64,000 nucleotides of DNA from Vogesella aquatica (lineage in GTDB: Bacteria > Pseudomonadota > Gammaproteobacteria > Burkholderiales > Chromobacteriaceae), in NCBI RefSeq assembly GCF_028548455.1, contig NZ_JAQQLF010000009.1:124001-188000 (forward strand), in the 5' to 3' direction. A program made the position numbers and the translations under genes. Shown here in pieces: positions 24,563-33,471 of this stretch. A model generated the notes under the pieces. The model saw only the letters and a list, made by a program, of their open reading frames with translations. It was not told the DNA's origin and did no database searches. The first letter of the stretch is position 1, and every line of letters starts with the position of its first letter.

Positions 24563-25987
24563 ATGGATACGCAATCCACTTATAACTATAAGGTGGTGCG
24601 CCAGTTCTCGATAATGACCGTGGTTTGGGGCATTGTCGGGATGCTGGTTGGCGTCATTATTGCGGCCCAGCTGGTGTGGCCGGAGCTCAACTTTGGGCCC
24701 TGGTTCCACTACGGCCGTCTGCGCCCCCTTCACACCAACGCCGTGATCTTTGCCTTCGGCGGCTGCGCGCTGTTTGCCACGTCTTACTACGTGGTGCAGC
24801 GTACCTGTAACGTTCGCCTGATTTCCGACAAGCTGGCTGCGTTTACCTTCTGGGGTTGGCAACTGGTTATCGTACTGGCCGCCATCACCCTGCCGCTGGG
24901 CATTACCGCCGGCAAGGAATACGCCGAGCTGGAATGGCCTATCGACATCCTGATCACCGTGATCTGGGTGGTATACGCCATTGTGTTCTTCGGTACCCTG
25001 GCCATCCGCAAGGTTAAGCACATCTACGTAGCCAACTGGTTCTACGGTGCCTTCATCCTGGCGGTAGCCCTGCTGCACGTCGTAAACAGCCTGGCTATCC
25101 CGGTATCGCTGACCAAGTCCTACTCCATCTACGCCGGCGCAGTGGATGCCATGGTGCAATGGTGGTACGGCCACAACGCCGTAGGCTTCTTCCTGACCGC
25201 CGCCTTCCTGGGCATGATGTACTACTTCGTACCGAAGCAGGCTGGCCGTCCGGTGTACTCCTACCGTCTGTCCGTGGTGCACTTCTGGGCGCTGATCTTC
25301 ACTTACATGTGGGCCGGCCCTCACCACCTGCACTACACCGCCCTGCCTGACTGGACCCAGTCGCTGGGTATGGCGTTCTCGCTGGTACTGCTGGCACCAA
25401 GCTGGGGCGGCATGATCAACGGCATCATGACCCTGTCCGGCGCATGGCACAAACTGCGTACCGACCCGGTACTGAAGTTCCTGGTGGTATCGCTGTCCTT
25501 CTACGGTATGTCCACCTTCGAAGGCCCGATGATGTCCATCAAGACCGTTAACGCCCTGTCGCACTACACCGACTGGACCGTTGGCCACGTGCACTCCGGT
25601 GCCCTGGGCTGGGTTGCCTTCATCTCCATCGGTTCCATGTACTACCTGCTGCCGCGCCTGTTCGGCCGTGACAGCATGCATAGCGTGAAACTGATCGAAG
25701 CTCACTTCTGGCTGGCTACCGTTGGCGTGGTGCTGTACATCGCCTCGCTGTGGATTGCCGGTGTGATGCAAGGCCTGATGTGGCGCGCACTGAACGCCGA
25801 CGGCACGCTGACCTACTCGTTTGTAGAAGCCGTCAAAGCGTCCTACCCGTACCTGTTTGTCCGCTTCCTGGGTGGTTTCCTGTTCCTGTCCGGTATGTTG
25901 CTGATGGCTTACAACACCTTCCGTACCGTAGCAGCAGGTCGTCCGGTAGATGCCAAGATCCCGGCAGTTACCGCGCACGCGCACTAA
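24563..25987 (+). CDS. ccoN: cbb3-type cytochrome c oxidase subunit I
   Basis: A 474-residue catalytic subunit with about twelve membrane helices. Visible metal-ligand His regions are R-P-L-H-T-N-A-V (low-spin haem), the [10 protein letters not shown] helix carrying the CuB His, G-P-H-H-L-H-Y-T and [12 protein letters not shown]. Subunit I of cbb3 oxidases reduces oxygen with very high affinity for growth at low oxygen. GGAG lies ten bases before the ATG. It heads the ccoNOQP operon, 18 bases before ccoO. Confidence 0.97.
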   Translation: MDTQSTYNYKVVRQFSIMTVVWGIVGMLVGVIIAAQLVWPELNFGPWFHYGRLRPLHTNAVIFAFGGCALFATSYYVVQRTCNVRLISDKLAAFTFWGWQLVIVLAAITLPLGITAGKEYAELEWPIDILITVIWVVYAIVFFGTLAIRKVKHIYVANWFYGAFILAVALLHVVNSLAIPVSLTKSYSIYAGAVDAMVQWWYGHNAVGFFLTAAFLGMMYYFVPKQAGRPVYSYRLSVVHFWALIFTYMWAGPHHLHYTALPDWTQSLGMAFSLVLLAPSWGGMINGIMTLSGAWHKLRTDPVLKFLVVSLSFYGMSTFEGPMMSIKTVNALSHYTDWTVGHVHSGALGWVAFISIGSMYYLLPRLFGRDSMHSVKLIEAHFWLATVGVVLYIASLWIAGVMQGLMWRALNADGTLTYSFVEAVKASYPYLFVRFLGGFLFLSGMLLMAYNTFRTVAAGRPVDAKIPAVTAHAH

Positions 25988-26005
25988 GGGAGCCAAGGAA
26001 ACATC

Positions 26006-26620
26006 ATGGAAAAGATCCAGAAACTGATTGAAGAAAACGTAGCGTATCTGATCGTGCTGACCCTGCTGGTTATCAGCGTGGCCGCCCTGATCGAGATCGT
26101 ACCGTTGATGTTCCAGAAGTCCACCACCCAGCCTGTTGCCGGTGTGAAGCCTTACACCGCCCTGCAGCTGACTGGTCGTGACATCTATATCCGCGAAGGC
26201 TGCTACACCTGCCACTCGCAGATGATCCGTCCGTTCCGTGCGGAAACCGAGCGCTATGGCCACTACTCCGTGGCAGGCGAATCGGTATACGACCACCCGT
26301 TCCAGTGGGGCTCCAAGCGTACCGGCCCGGATCTGGCCCGCGTAGGTGGCCGTTATTCCGACGAATGGCACCGTGTTCACCTGACCAACCCGCGTGATGT
26401 GGTACCCGAGTCCAACATGCCTGCCTTCCCATGGCTGGCACGCAACCTGGCCGATGCTGACGGCGTAGCCGCCAAGATGACTGCACTGACCAAAGTAGGT
26501 GTGCCATACACCGCCAAGGAAATTGCAGAGGCGAAAGCCCAGGTTGAAGGCAAGTCCGAGCTGGACGCGCTGATCGCCTACCTGCAAGGCCTGGGTCTTG
26601 CACTGAAGAACGCGCGTTAA
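26006..26620 (+). CDS. ccoO: cbb3 oxidase subunit II, monohaem cytochrome c
   Basis: A 204-residue membrane-anchored cytochrome c. An N-terminal helix ([15 protein letters not shown]) holds it in the inner membrane, and the haem site [12 protein letters not shown] lies on the periplasmic side. The distal ligand Met is probably in S-N-M-P-A-F-P-W. It passes electrons from CcoP to CcoN. GGAAACATC precedes the ATG. Confidence 0.97.
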   Translation: MEKIQKLIEENVAYLIVLTLLVISVAALIEIVPLMFQKSTTQPVAGVKPYTALQLTGRDIYIREGCYTCHSQMIRPFRAETERYGHYSVAGESVYDHPFQWGSKRTGPDLARVGGRYSDEWHRVHLTNPRDVVPESNMPAFPWLARNLADADGVAAKMTALTKVGVPYTAKEIAEAKAQVEGKSELDALIAYLQGLGLALKNAR

Positions 26621-26623
26621 GCC

Positions 26624-26803
26624 ATGGACTGGACTAATCTGGGGCGCATCCTGTTCACGGTATTCTGCTTCACCGTGTTTATCGTGATTGCATTGGGTGC
26701 CTTCGGTAAAAAAGCCAAGAAGCGTTATGACGAAGCGGCCAACCTTGTGATGGACGAGGATGACACGCCAGCGAATGACGCTTCCAACGGAGCGAAGCAA
26801 TGA
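26624..26803 (+). CDS. ccoQ: cbb3 oxidase small subunit IV
   Basis: A 59-residue protein starting M-D-W-T-N-L-G-R-I and containing one membrane helix (F-C-F-T-V-F-I-V-I-A-L-G-A-F-G) followed by a K/R-rich stretch and an acidic tail. CcoQ stabilises the core complex. It begins four bases after ccoO and its TGA overlaps the ccoP ATG (ATGA). A GTTGGCCGC motif lies in its coding sequence (26735-26743, as GCGGCCAAC). Confidence 0.95.
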   Translation: MDWTNLGRILFTVFCFTVFIVIALGAFGKKAKKRYDEAANLVMDEDDTPANDASNGAKQ

Positions 26804-27714
26804 GTGATTTTGTGAGTGATTTCTGGGGCGTATATATCGCCGTAGTGGTGATTGTGGGTCTGGTAGGCTTGACCTTCCTGCTGTTCTCGCAATCGAAAAC
26901 CACTGTCAAGAAAGGTGAAGAAGTTCAGATCACCGGCCATATCTGGGACGATGACCTGGCTGAATACAACAACCCGCTGCCACGCTGGTGGATGTTGATG
27001 TTCTATCTGACCCTGATCTTTGCTGCAGTTTACCTGGTACTGTACCCGGGCCTGGGTACCTGGAAAGGTATTCGCGGCTGGACTTCGGTAGGCCAGTACA
27101 AGGAAGAGAAAGCCGTTGCAGAGGCCAAATACCAGCCGCTGTACGACAAGTACCTGAAACAGGACATCAAGGCTGTCGCTGCCGATCCGGAAGCACAAGC
27201 CATGGGCAAACGCCTGTTCCAGACCTACTGCGTTCAGTGCCACGGCTCTGATGCACGTGGTGCCAAAGGCTTCCCGAACCTGACTGACAACGACTGGCTG
27301 TATGGTGGCGATGCCAAAACCATCCACACCACTATCGCTGGTGGCCGTCAAGGCCAGATGCCGGCCTTCGGTGCTGCCTTCGGTGAAGAAAAGGTGAAAG
27401 ACGTTGCCAACTACGCCATGTCGCTGTCCGGCAAGAAGCATGATGCCGACCGCGCTGCGCGTGGCAAGGAAACCTTCGCTGCCATTTGCTCGGCCTGCCA
27501 CGGTGCAGACGGTAAAGGTAACCAGGCGATGGGTGCTCCTAATCTGACCGACAATGTATGGCTGTATGGTGGTACCGAAAAAACCATCATCGAAACCGTT
27601 ACTAACGGCCGCAACAACCAGATGCCAGCCTGGAAAGACTTCCTGGGTGACGGCAAGGTTCACCTGCTGACCGCTTACGTTTATGGCTTGTCCAATAACG
27701 CCAAAGCCCAGTAA
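26800..27714 (+). CDS. ccoP: cbb3 oxidase subunit III, dihaem cytochrome c
   Basis: A 304-residue protein with an N-terminal helix and a second near residues 65-85. It has two periplasmic haem c sites, C-V-Q-C-H-G and C-S-A-C-H-G, each followed by a Met region (G-Q-M-P-A-F; N-Q-M-P-A-W). The N-terminal region includes the usual H-I-W-D-D-D-L-A-E-Y-N-N-P-L-P-R-W-W. It receives electrons from soluble cytochromes. The operon terminator lies 17 bases after the stop. Confidence 0.97.
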   Translation: MSDFVSDFWGVYIAVVVIVGLVGLTFLLFSQSKTTVKKGEEVQITGHIWDDDLAEYNNPLPRWWMLMFYLTLIFAAVYLVLYPGLGTWKGIRGWTSVGQYKEEKAVAEAKYQPLYDKYLKQDIKAVAADPEAQAMGKRLFQTYCVQCHGSDARGAKGFPNLTDNDWLYGGDAKTIHTTIAGGRQGQMPAFGAAFGEEKVKDVANYAMSLSGKKHDADRAARGKETFAAICSACHGADGKGNQAMGAPNLTDNVWLYGGTEKTIIETVTNGRNNQMPAWKDFLGDGKVHLLTAYVYGLSNNAKAQ

Positions 27715-27730
27715 TTGACCCTGCTCAATA

Positions 27731-27758
27731 CTGCCCGCGCAAGCGGGCAGTATCTTTT
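27731..27758 (+). terminator. Terminator of ccoNOQP
   Basis: CTGCCCGC-GCAA-GCGGGCAG followed by TATCTTTTGT. Confidence 0.8.
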
Positions 27759-27801
27759 GTGCTAACATTTTACTTGTTTATGAATTGTTTTAGCATCAAG
27801 C

Positions 27802-27847
27802 ATGCTTCATAAAGAGCCTAGAATAAGCTGGGTGCTTTATGAAGCAT
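27802..27847. repeat. Perfect inverted repeat before ccoG
   Basis: ATGCTTCATAAAG (27802-27814) and CTTTATGAAGCAT (27835-27847) form 13-base perfect arms with a 20-base loop. It ends six bases before the Shine-Dalgarno of ccoG. It may be an mRNA hairpin controlling translation or an operator; no T run follows. Confidence 0.8.
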
Positions 27848-27864
27848 TCTCTAAGGAAAGCCAG

Positions 27865-29283
27865 ATGAGCGACAAGCTGAAAGATATCGGAGTCAAGGTA
27901 GAAAAGCCCCAGGGTGAAACCGTTTCGCTGTATGCAGCGCAAAAGAAAATCTACCCGCGCAGCGCAAAAGGTGTCTTTGCCAACTGGCGCATCCTGTTTG
28001 TGATTGCTACCCAGCTGGTGTACTTCGGCCTGCCCTGGCTGCAGTGGAATGGCCGCCAGGCCGTGCTGTTCGATCTGGTCAGCCGCAAGTTCTACCTGTT
28101 CGGCCTCACCATCATGCCGCAGGACTTCGTTTATCTGGCAGCCTTGCTGATGTGCTGTGCCTTCGGCCTGTTTACCTGGACCACCATCGCCGGCCGCCTC
28201 TGGTGCGGCTACTCCTGCCCACAGACGGTCTACACCGAGATCATGCTGTGGATCGAGGAAAAAATCGAAGGCGACCGCAACAAACGCATCAAGCTCGACA
28301 AAGAACCATGGAGCCTGCGCAAGCTGCGCATCAAAGGCACCTCGCACGGCATCATGATCCTGTTCTCGCTGTGGACCGGCTTTACCCTGGTAGGCTACTT
28401 CACGCCGATGCAAGACCTGCTCAAGGCCATGCCTACCTTCAGCTACGGCACGTGGGAAACCTTCTGGATGTTCTTCTACGCCGGCTTTACCTACCTGCTG
28501 GCCGCCCATATGCGCGAACAGGTGTGCATGTACATGTGCCCGTACGCCCGCTTCCAGAGCGCCATGTTCGATGAAGACACCCTGATCATCTCTTACGACG
28601 AAAAACGCGGCGAGCCACGCGGCGCGCGCAAGAAAGGCCAGGAGCAAGCCAACCTGGGCGACTGCATCAACTGCGGTATCTGCGTACAAGTCTGCCCTAC
28701 CGGCATCGATATCCGTAACGGCCTGCAATACGAATGCATCGGCTGTGCCGCCTGTATCGACGCCTGCGACGAAGTCATGGTGAAGATAGGCAGCCCCAAA
28801 GGCCTGATCCGCTACACCACCGAAGCCGCCCTGGAAGGCAAATACCCGGAAAGCGCCATTGTGTCCCGCCTGAAACGGCCACGGGTCGTGATGTACATGC
28901 TGGTGCTGTCGGTGATCTTTGTTGCCGCCATCGCCTCGCTCAGCATGCGCAAACCTTTCAAGGTAGATATCATTCGGGATCGCGCATCGCTGGTACGTGA
29001 AACCAACGACGGGCTGCTGGAGAACACCTACAGCATCCGCATCATGAACGTATCGGAACAAGTGCAGACATTCCGCATCAAAGTGGAAGGTCTGGAAGGA
29101 ATCAAGCTGGTGAGCGAGCACCCGCAAATCCGCGTAGAAGGCATGAGCAACGAGCTGGTGTCGGTACGCGCCCAGGTTGCACCGGAAATTGCCACCAAGG
29201 GCAGCCACGAGATTCACTTCACCATCGAGTCGCTGACCAACGAGGCCAGCGTTGAAGAGAAATCCAGCTTTATCGGGGAATAA
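27865..29283 (+). CDS. ccoG: cbb3 oxidase maturation copper/iron-sulfur protein
   Basis: A 472-residue membrane ferredoxin (FixG/CcoG family), which reduces copper for insertion into CcoN. Five or more hydrophobic helices are seen. G-R-L-W-C-G-Y-S-C-P is the conserved Cys motif in the membrane part, and C-I-N-C-G-I-C-V-Q-V-C-P with C-I-G-C-A-A-C-I-D-A-C-D forms two 4Fe-4S sites. The C-terminus has the beta-rich FixG domain. ATG 27865 has AAGGAAAG upstream and is preferred over an in-frame start at 27802, which would lie in a hairpin. Confidence 0.94.
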   Translation: MSDKLKDIGVKVEKPQGETVSLYAAQKKIYPRSAKGVFANWRILFVIATQLVYFGLPWLQWNGRQAVLFDLVSRKFYLFGLTIMPQDFVYLAALLMCCAFGLFTWTTIAGRLWCGYSCPQTVYTEIMLWIEEKIEGDRNKRIKLDKEPWSLRKLRIKGTSHGIMILFSLWTGFTLVGYFTPMQDLLKAMPTFSYGTWETFWMFFYAGFTYLLAAHMREQVCMYMCPYARFQSAMFDEDTLIISYDEKRGEPRGARKKGQEQANLGDCINCGICVQVCPTGIDIRNGLQYECIGCAACIDACDEVMVKIGSPKGLIRYTTEAALEGKYPESAIVSRLKRPRVVMYMLVLSVIFVAAIASLSMRKPFKVDIIRDRASLVRETNDGLLENTYSIRIMNVSEQVQTFRIKVEGLEGIKLVSEHPQIRVEGMSNELVSVRAQVAPEIATKGSHEIHFTIESLTNEASVEEKSSFIGE

Positions 29284-29286
29284 GGC

Positions 29287-29811
29287 ATGCAAAACCCAAC
29301 CGGGGCCCCGCGCCCCTGGTACAAAGACCGCTGGCCATGGCTACTCATGGCCGGCCCTTTTCTGGCGGTCGTCGCCGGTATCATCACCTTCCGCATTGCT
29401 GTTGTTACGGCCGATGACATGGTGACCGACGACTACTACAAGCGCGGCAAAGACATCAATCTGGAGCTGGGCCGTGACAAGGTGGCCATCCAGCTCGGTA
29501 TCGATGCACAAGCCATGTTCAGTGACGACGGCCAGTCGGTACGCGTCCTGACCACCAGCAAAACACCGCTGCAGGGCGACCTTGTCCTGACCCTGCTACA
29601 CCCTACCCGCCAGCAAGACGACCAGCATGTCACCCTGACGCGTCAGGGCGACAATATCTACCAGGCCCGCATCAATGCCGGCAATGCCAAGCACTGGTAT
29701 GTGCGTCTGGAAGACAAAGCCGGCAAGTGGCGCTTGCAAGGCGAGTGGCGCCCGGGCGAAAGTGCCATGGTGCAACTGGGTAACCCCAAACTGGAACAGC
29801 CAGCACAATGA
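29287..29811 (+). CDS. ccoH: FixH/CcoH cbb3 assembly protein
   Basis: A 174-residue FixH-type protein. An N-terminal W-P-W-L-L-M-A-G-P-F-L-A-V-V-A-G helix anchors it, followed by the typical D-D-M-V-T-D-D-Y-Y-K-R-G-K and a periplasmic beta-sandwich. CcoH is needed for stable cbb3 assembly. It starts three bases after ccoG and is followed by a lipoprotein gene after ten bases, so all three are one operon. Confidence 0.9.
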   Translation: MQNPTGAPRPWYKDRWPWLLMAGPFLAVVAGIITFRIAVVTADDMVTDDYYKRGKDINLELGRDKVAIQLGIDAQAMFSDDGQSVRVLTTSKTPLQGDLVLTLLHPTRQQDDQHVTLTRQGDNIYQARINAGNAKHWYVRLEDKAGKWRLQGEWRPGESAMVQLGNPKLEQPAQ

Positions 29812-29821
29812 GGACAGCAGC

Positions 29822-30211
29822 ATGAGCCGGATCAACCGCCGTCATCTCTTACTCGGCCTGGCCACCAGCACACTGGCTGCCTGTGCCACCCGCCCGGGCA
29901 TGGGCTATGTCAACGGCAGCGCTTTCTATCTGGAACGCATCGCCTACCCGCGAGACAAGACCCTGCTACGCGTGCGTTTACTGGATGTCAGCAGTGGCGC
30001 CCCCGCCGTGCTGGCCGAGCAGACACTGGAAAAAGTGGGGACGCCCATTGCCTTCTCGCTGTGCTACGACTACGCCGCCATCAAGCCCGGCCGCCAATAC
30101 GCGGTAGATGCCCGCCTGTTTGTCGATGGCGAGCTGCGCATGCAGGCGGCCGAGCCGGTAGCCAACCTGGCCAACAAGCTGGACATGCGGCTGGCGATGG
30201 TGGGGCAGTAA
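29822..30211 (+). CDS. YbaY/YscW-like lipoprotein
   Basis: A 129-residue protein. The ATG at 29822 follows AGGACAGC. The N-terminus M-S-R-I-N-R-R-H-L-L-L-G with L-A-A-C is a lipoprotein signal (Cys about residue 20); the R-R also fits a Tat-like start. The rest has the beta-rich YbaY-type sequence R-V-R-L-L-D-V-S and V-G-T-P-I-A-F-S. It lies at the end of the ccoGH operon, but no link to oxidase assembly is known to me. Confidence 0.8.
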   Translation: MSRINRRHLLLGLATSTLAACATRPGMGYVNGSAFYLERIAYPRDKTLLRVRLLDVSSGAPAVLAEQTLEKVGTPIAFSLCYDYAAIKPGRQYAVDARLFVDGELRMQAAEPVANLANKLDMRLAMVGQ

Positions 30212-30230
30212 ACCCGCCACGCAGCGCCCA

Positions 30231-30255
30231 AAGGCAGCCATCTGGCTGCCTTTTT
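30231..30255 (+). terminator. Terminator of ccoGH-lipoprotein operon
   Basis: AAGGCAGCCA-TC-TGGCTGCCTT with perfect 10-base arms, continuing into TTTC. A GTTGGCCGC copy lies 22 bases further on (30277). Confidence 0.88.
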
Positions 30256-30302
30256 CATTGCTACGGCCAGTACAAGGTTGGCCGCAAGCCACCCTGCCAG
30301 CT

Positions 30303-31511
30303 TCACGCCACCCGGTACACCGCCCCCAGCCGGCAACATAGCGCCGCCAGCAAAGACAGCCCTGCCGCCACCAGCATCAGCTGCATTAGCGGCCAACTGC
30401 CGGCCAGCGCCCCCGATAGCCACAGCGTCAGCGGCATCAACAGCTTGAACAGCGAACCGGTGAGGCCCGACACGCGGCCGATCAACGCCAGCGGCGTGCT
30501 TTCCTGCCGGTAGCTCCACACGCAGACATTGCCGCACACCACCACAAAGCTGCTGGCCAGCATCACCAGCCCCAGCAGCCACACCTGATGCAGCGTGGCC
30601 AGCGCCAGCATGCCCAGCCCTTCCAGCGCAAACGCCAGTACCACCACCCGCCCCAGGCCCAGCCGTTGCCGCAGCCACGTTACGCTAAAACCGGCGGCAA
30701 TGCCCCCGATGCCGGCCACGCCGTACAGCACGCCCAGCTGCGCCGGGCTCAGCCCCAGGCTGTCGCGCAGGCGGAACAGCTGCAGCACCTCGGCCATGCC
30801 GCTGGCGCCGTTGGCCAGCACCACCGCCCACGCCAGCTGCCACAGCGGACGGTTGGCACGCAGCGCCGCCCAGCCGGCTGCCAACTCGGTAGCGAAGTGG
30901 CGCTCGCCGCCAGCCTGCGGCGGCAAGGCAGGCACCCGCAGTAAAGCCAGCGACGACAGCACGAACAGCAGCGCCGGCAGCCACAAACCCCACGCCAGCG
31001 AGGCAAAGGCAATCAGCAGGCCGGACAGCATCGGCCCGGTGACGGCAAACAGGTTGAACAGCGTATTCAGGTAGCTGGTGGCCGGCATCAGCAAAGCCTG
31101 CGGCACGCTGTGCTTCACCAGGCCAAAGCGGCAAATGGCGGTAATGTAATTGCACAGCATCATCACGAAAGCCAGCGGATAAAAGCCCCACAGCGGCAGC
31201 CAGCCCTGCGCCAACAAGCTACCGGCCAGCCCCAGCAGCAGCGCCATCAGCAACAGGCTGTGCTGCGCCCAGCGCCGGCGGCAGACGCGGTCTACCCACA
31301 CGCCGATGAACACCGCCAGCAGCAGGTTGGGCAGAAACTCCACCGCGCGCAGCTGGCTCATCGCGTTCAGCGAATGCGTCAGCTCGTACAAGATCAGCGG
31401 TAAGGCCAGCTGATAGATCTGGCTGCCCAGTGCCAGAAACAGCGTACTGGCAAACAGCCCCACAAATACCGGCTGCTGCCACAGCCCCCCGCCCTGCCCT
31501 GCCTGTTGCAT
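30303..31511 (-). CDS. MFS transporter
   Basis: A 402-residue permease with about twelve helices. The ATG at 31511 (M-Q-Q-A-G-Q) has CAGGAG 6-11 bases upstream; an upstream start at 31547 is less likely. The loop between helices 2 and 3 has F-I-G-V-W-V-D-R-V-C-R-R-R, an MFS motif A variant. It is divergent from an SgrR-like regulator. In E. coli sgrR lies beside the sugar exporter gene setA, so sugar or sugar-phosphate efflux is a reasonable guess; sequence alone gives no substrate. Confidence 0.85.
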   Translation of the reverse strand: MQQAGQGGGLWQQPVFVGLFASTLFLALGSQIYQLALPLILYELTHSLNAMSQLRAVEFLPNLLLAVFIGVWVDRVCRRRWAQHSLLLMALLLGLAGSLLAQGWLPLWGFYPLAFVMMLCNYITAICRFGLVKHSVPQALLMPATSYLNTLFNLFAVTGPMLSGLLIAFASLAWGLWLPALLFVLSSLALLRVPALPPQAGGERHFATELAAGWAALRANRPLWQLAWAVVLANGASGMAEVLQLFRLRDSLGLSPAQLGVLYGVAGIGGIAAGFSVTWLRQRLGLGRVVVLAFALEGLGMLALATLHQVWLLGLVMLASSFVVVCGNVCVWSYRQESTPLALIGRVSGLTGSLFKLLMPLTLWLSGALAGSWPLMQLMLVAAGLSLLAALCCRLGAVYRVA

Positions 31512-31554
31512 GCTGCACTCCTGATGATCGATATGGCTGGACAGCATGCCGGCA

Positions 31555-31602
31555 AAAAGCGGAAGCTAAACAGGAGACAAATCAGCAAGGCGTTCCGCTT
31601 TT
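31555..31602. promoter_or_regulatory. Inverted repeat in sgrR-like/MFS divergent promoter
   Basis: AAAAGCGGAA (31555-31564) and TTCCGCTTTT (31593-31602) are perfect 10-base arms 28 bases apart, directly before the regulator ATG at 31603. A looping operator or autoregulatory site is likely. Confidence 0.7.
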
Positions 31603-33285
31603 ATGCACAAAGCCCGTCAGTACTACCAGCGCCTGTACCACGCCCGCCACGGCCAGAGCGGCCCGGCACGGCTGGAGCAGGTAGCCGAGCAGCTATGCTG
31701 CAGCCCGCGCCACGCCCGTGCCGTGCTGGCCACGCTGGCCGCACACGGCTGGCTGCAATGGCAGGCCGGGCGCGGGCGCGGCCAACTGTCGCAGCTGCAA
31801 TTCCACACCCACCCGGCCACGCTGGAGGCCGACGCGCTGCAGCAACACCTGGCGCGCGGCGACATCGAAAGCGCCATGCAGCAGCTCACCCCCGCCAGCC
31901 GGCAACGGCTGGGCGAGCTGCTGCCCGCGTATCTGGGCGTACAGCCCGGCAGCGAGCAGCGGCTACGCATCCCGTTTTACCGGCCGCTGCACAGCCTGGA
32001 CCCGGTGCAGATCAACCGCCGCACCGAGTGCCACCTGATCCGCCAGCTGTTCGACGGCCTGACCTGTTACCAGCGCGACAGCAACCGCATCGAGCCGGCG
32101 CTGGCCCACCACTGGCAGCACGACGCCAGCCTGCAGCAGTGGCGCTTCGTGCTGCGCCCCGGCGTGCTGTTCCACCACGGCCGGCCGCTGGAAGGCGAAG
32201 ACGTACGCCAGACGCTGTACCGCCTGCGCGACGAGCCCGGCCCGTTCCAGCGCCTGTTCGCCCACGTGCAGTCGGTGCAGCTGCCCGCGCCGCGTGAGGT
32301 ACACATCACGCTGTCGCAGCCGGACGCCCTACTGCCGCACCGGCTAGCCGACCATTGCGCGGTGATCCTGCCGCGCGAACGTTGGCCGCAAGCCGACTTT
32401 GGCCGCCTGCCCAGCGGCACCGGCCCGTTCCGCCTGAGCGTCAACAACGCCCACCGCGCCACGCTGCGCGCCTTCGAGCGCTACTGGCAGGCACGGCCGC
32501 TGCTGGACGAAGTAGACATCTGGGTGGTGAACGACGACGCCACCCGCGCCCGGCTGGACGTGCGGCTGGGTTACCACGGCGCGACCCCGCCACAAGGGCA
32601 GTACACGCTGCAGGCCGAGCCGGGCTGCAGCTATGTGTGCGCCAACCCCGCCAGGCTGGACGCCAGCCAGCGCGCCGCCCTCGCTGCCTGGCTGCACCCG
32701 GCGCAGTGGCCGGCCGACCTGGGCGGCCAACGTGCGCTGGGCATGCTGGCGCAATGGCAACACTGGCCGGCGCCGCAGGCGGCAGCGCGACCAGCACTGC
32801 CGTCACGCTTGCGGCTGGTGACGTACAAGCTGGCCACCCACGTCGGGCTGGCCGAGCACGTGTGTGCCCGGCTGGCCGCCGCCGGCTGCCAGGTTACGCT
32901 GCAGGTACTGGACTTTCCCGAGTTTGCGGCCAACCACTGGCGCCACAGCGCCGACCTGATGCTGACCGGCGAGGTGCTGGGCGACGACCTCGACTACAGC
33001 TGCTACCAATGGCTGGCCGGCGAATCCGGCTTCCACCCCTGGCTCAGCGACGCTACCCGCCACGCGCTGCACACGTGGGTTGGCCGCAGCCAGGCCGAGC
33101 CGGACAGCGCCATGCGCTGGCAACACTACGCCGCCGCCGCCAGCCTGCTGGTGCGCGAGTACGCGCTGATCCCGCTGCAGCACAGCACCATGCGGCTGGA
33201 GTTCGACCCGCAGCTACGCGGCATTGCGCTGTCGCAATGCGGCTGGATGGACTTCCGCCAGCTGTGGTTCGACAGCGCGGCGTGA
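31603..33285 (+). CDS. SgrR-like regulator (HTH plus solute-binding domain)
   Basis: A 560-residue protein with the SgrR architecture (E. coli SgrR: 551). The N-terminal domain of about 115 residues has L-E-Q-V-A-E-Q-L-C-C-S-P-R-H-A-R and L-A-A-H-G-W-L-Q-W-Q-A-G-R-G-R-G, followed by a periplasmic-binding-protein-like domain (SBP_bac_5): P-F-Y-R-P-L-H-S-L-D-P and L-F-D-G-L-T-C-Y. SgrR senses glucose-phosphate stress and activates the sRNA SgrS. No sgrS-like RNA is evident between it and the divergent MFS gene, so the target here may be the MFS gene. It is very GC-rich and holds several GTTGGCCGC motifs. Confidence 0.85.
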   Translation: MHKARQYYQRLYHARHGQSGPARLEQVAEQLCCSPRHARAVLATLAAHGWLQWQAGRGRGQLSQLQFHTHPATLEADALQQHLARGDIESAMQQLTPASRQRLGELLPAYLGVQPGSEQRLRIPFYRPLHSLDPVQINRRTECHLIRQLFDGLTCYQRDSNRIEPALAHHWQHDASLQQWRFVLRPGVLFHHGRPLEGEDVRQTLYRLRDEPGPFQRLFAHVQSVQLPAPREVHITLSQPDALLPHRLADHCAVILPRERWPQADFGRLPSGTGPFRLSVNNAHRATLRAFERYWQARPLLDEVDIWVVNDDATRARLDVRLGYHGATPPQGQYTLQAEPGCSYVCANPARLDASQRAALAAWLHPAQWPADLGGQRALGMLAQWQHWPAPQAAARPALPSRLRLVTYKLATHVGLAEHVCARLAAAGCQVTLQVLDFPEFAANHWRHSADLMLTGEVLGDDLDYSCYQWLAGESGFHPWLSDATRHALHTWVGRSQAEPDSAMRWQHYAAAASLLVREYALIPLQHSTMRLEFDPQLRGIALSQCGWMDFRQLWFDSAA

Positions 33286-33403
33286 GGCTGCATAGCGGCA
33301 AGGTTGGCCGCAGGCGGGTAGCAGCGGTGTGCGGATCACGGCAGCCTGGTGCCGCACCACTCAGGCGGCGGCCATCGCGCAAGCTTGCGGCGCCGGCAAA
33401 GCA

Positions 33404-33432
33404 CAAGGGCAAGCCTGCGGCTTGCCCTTGCT
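33404..33432. terminator. Terminator-like hairpin between convergent genes
   Basis: CAAGGGCAAGCC and GGCTTGCCCTTG form perfect 12-base arms with a 3-base loop. No strong T run follows on either strand, but position between two convergent genes fits a shared terminator. Confidence 0.6.
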
Positions 33433-33471
33433 GTTATCCACGCGGCCAAGCTTTGCCGCCAGCCACCTGCA

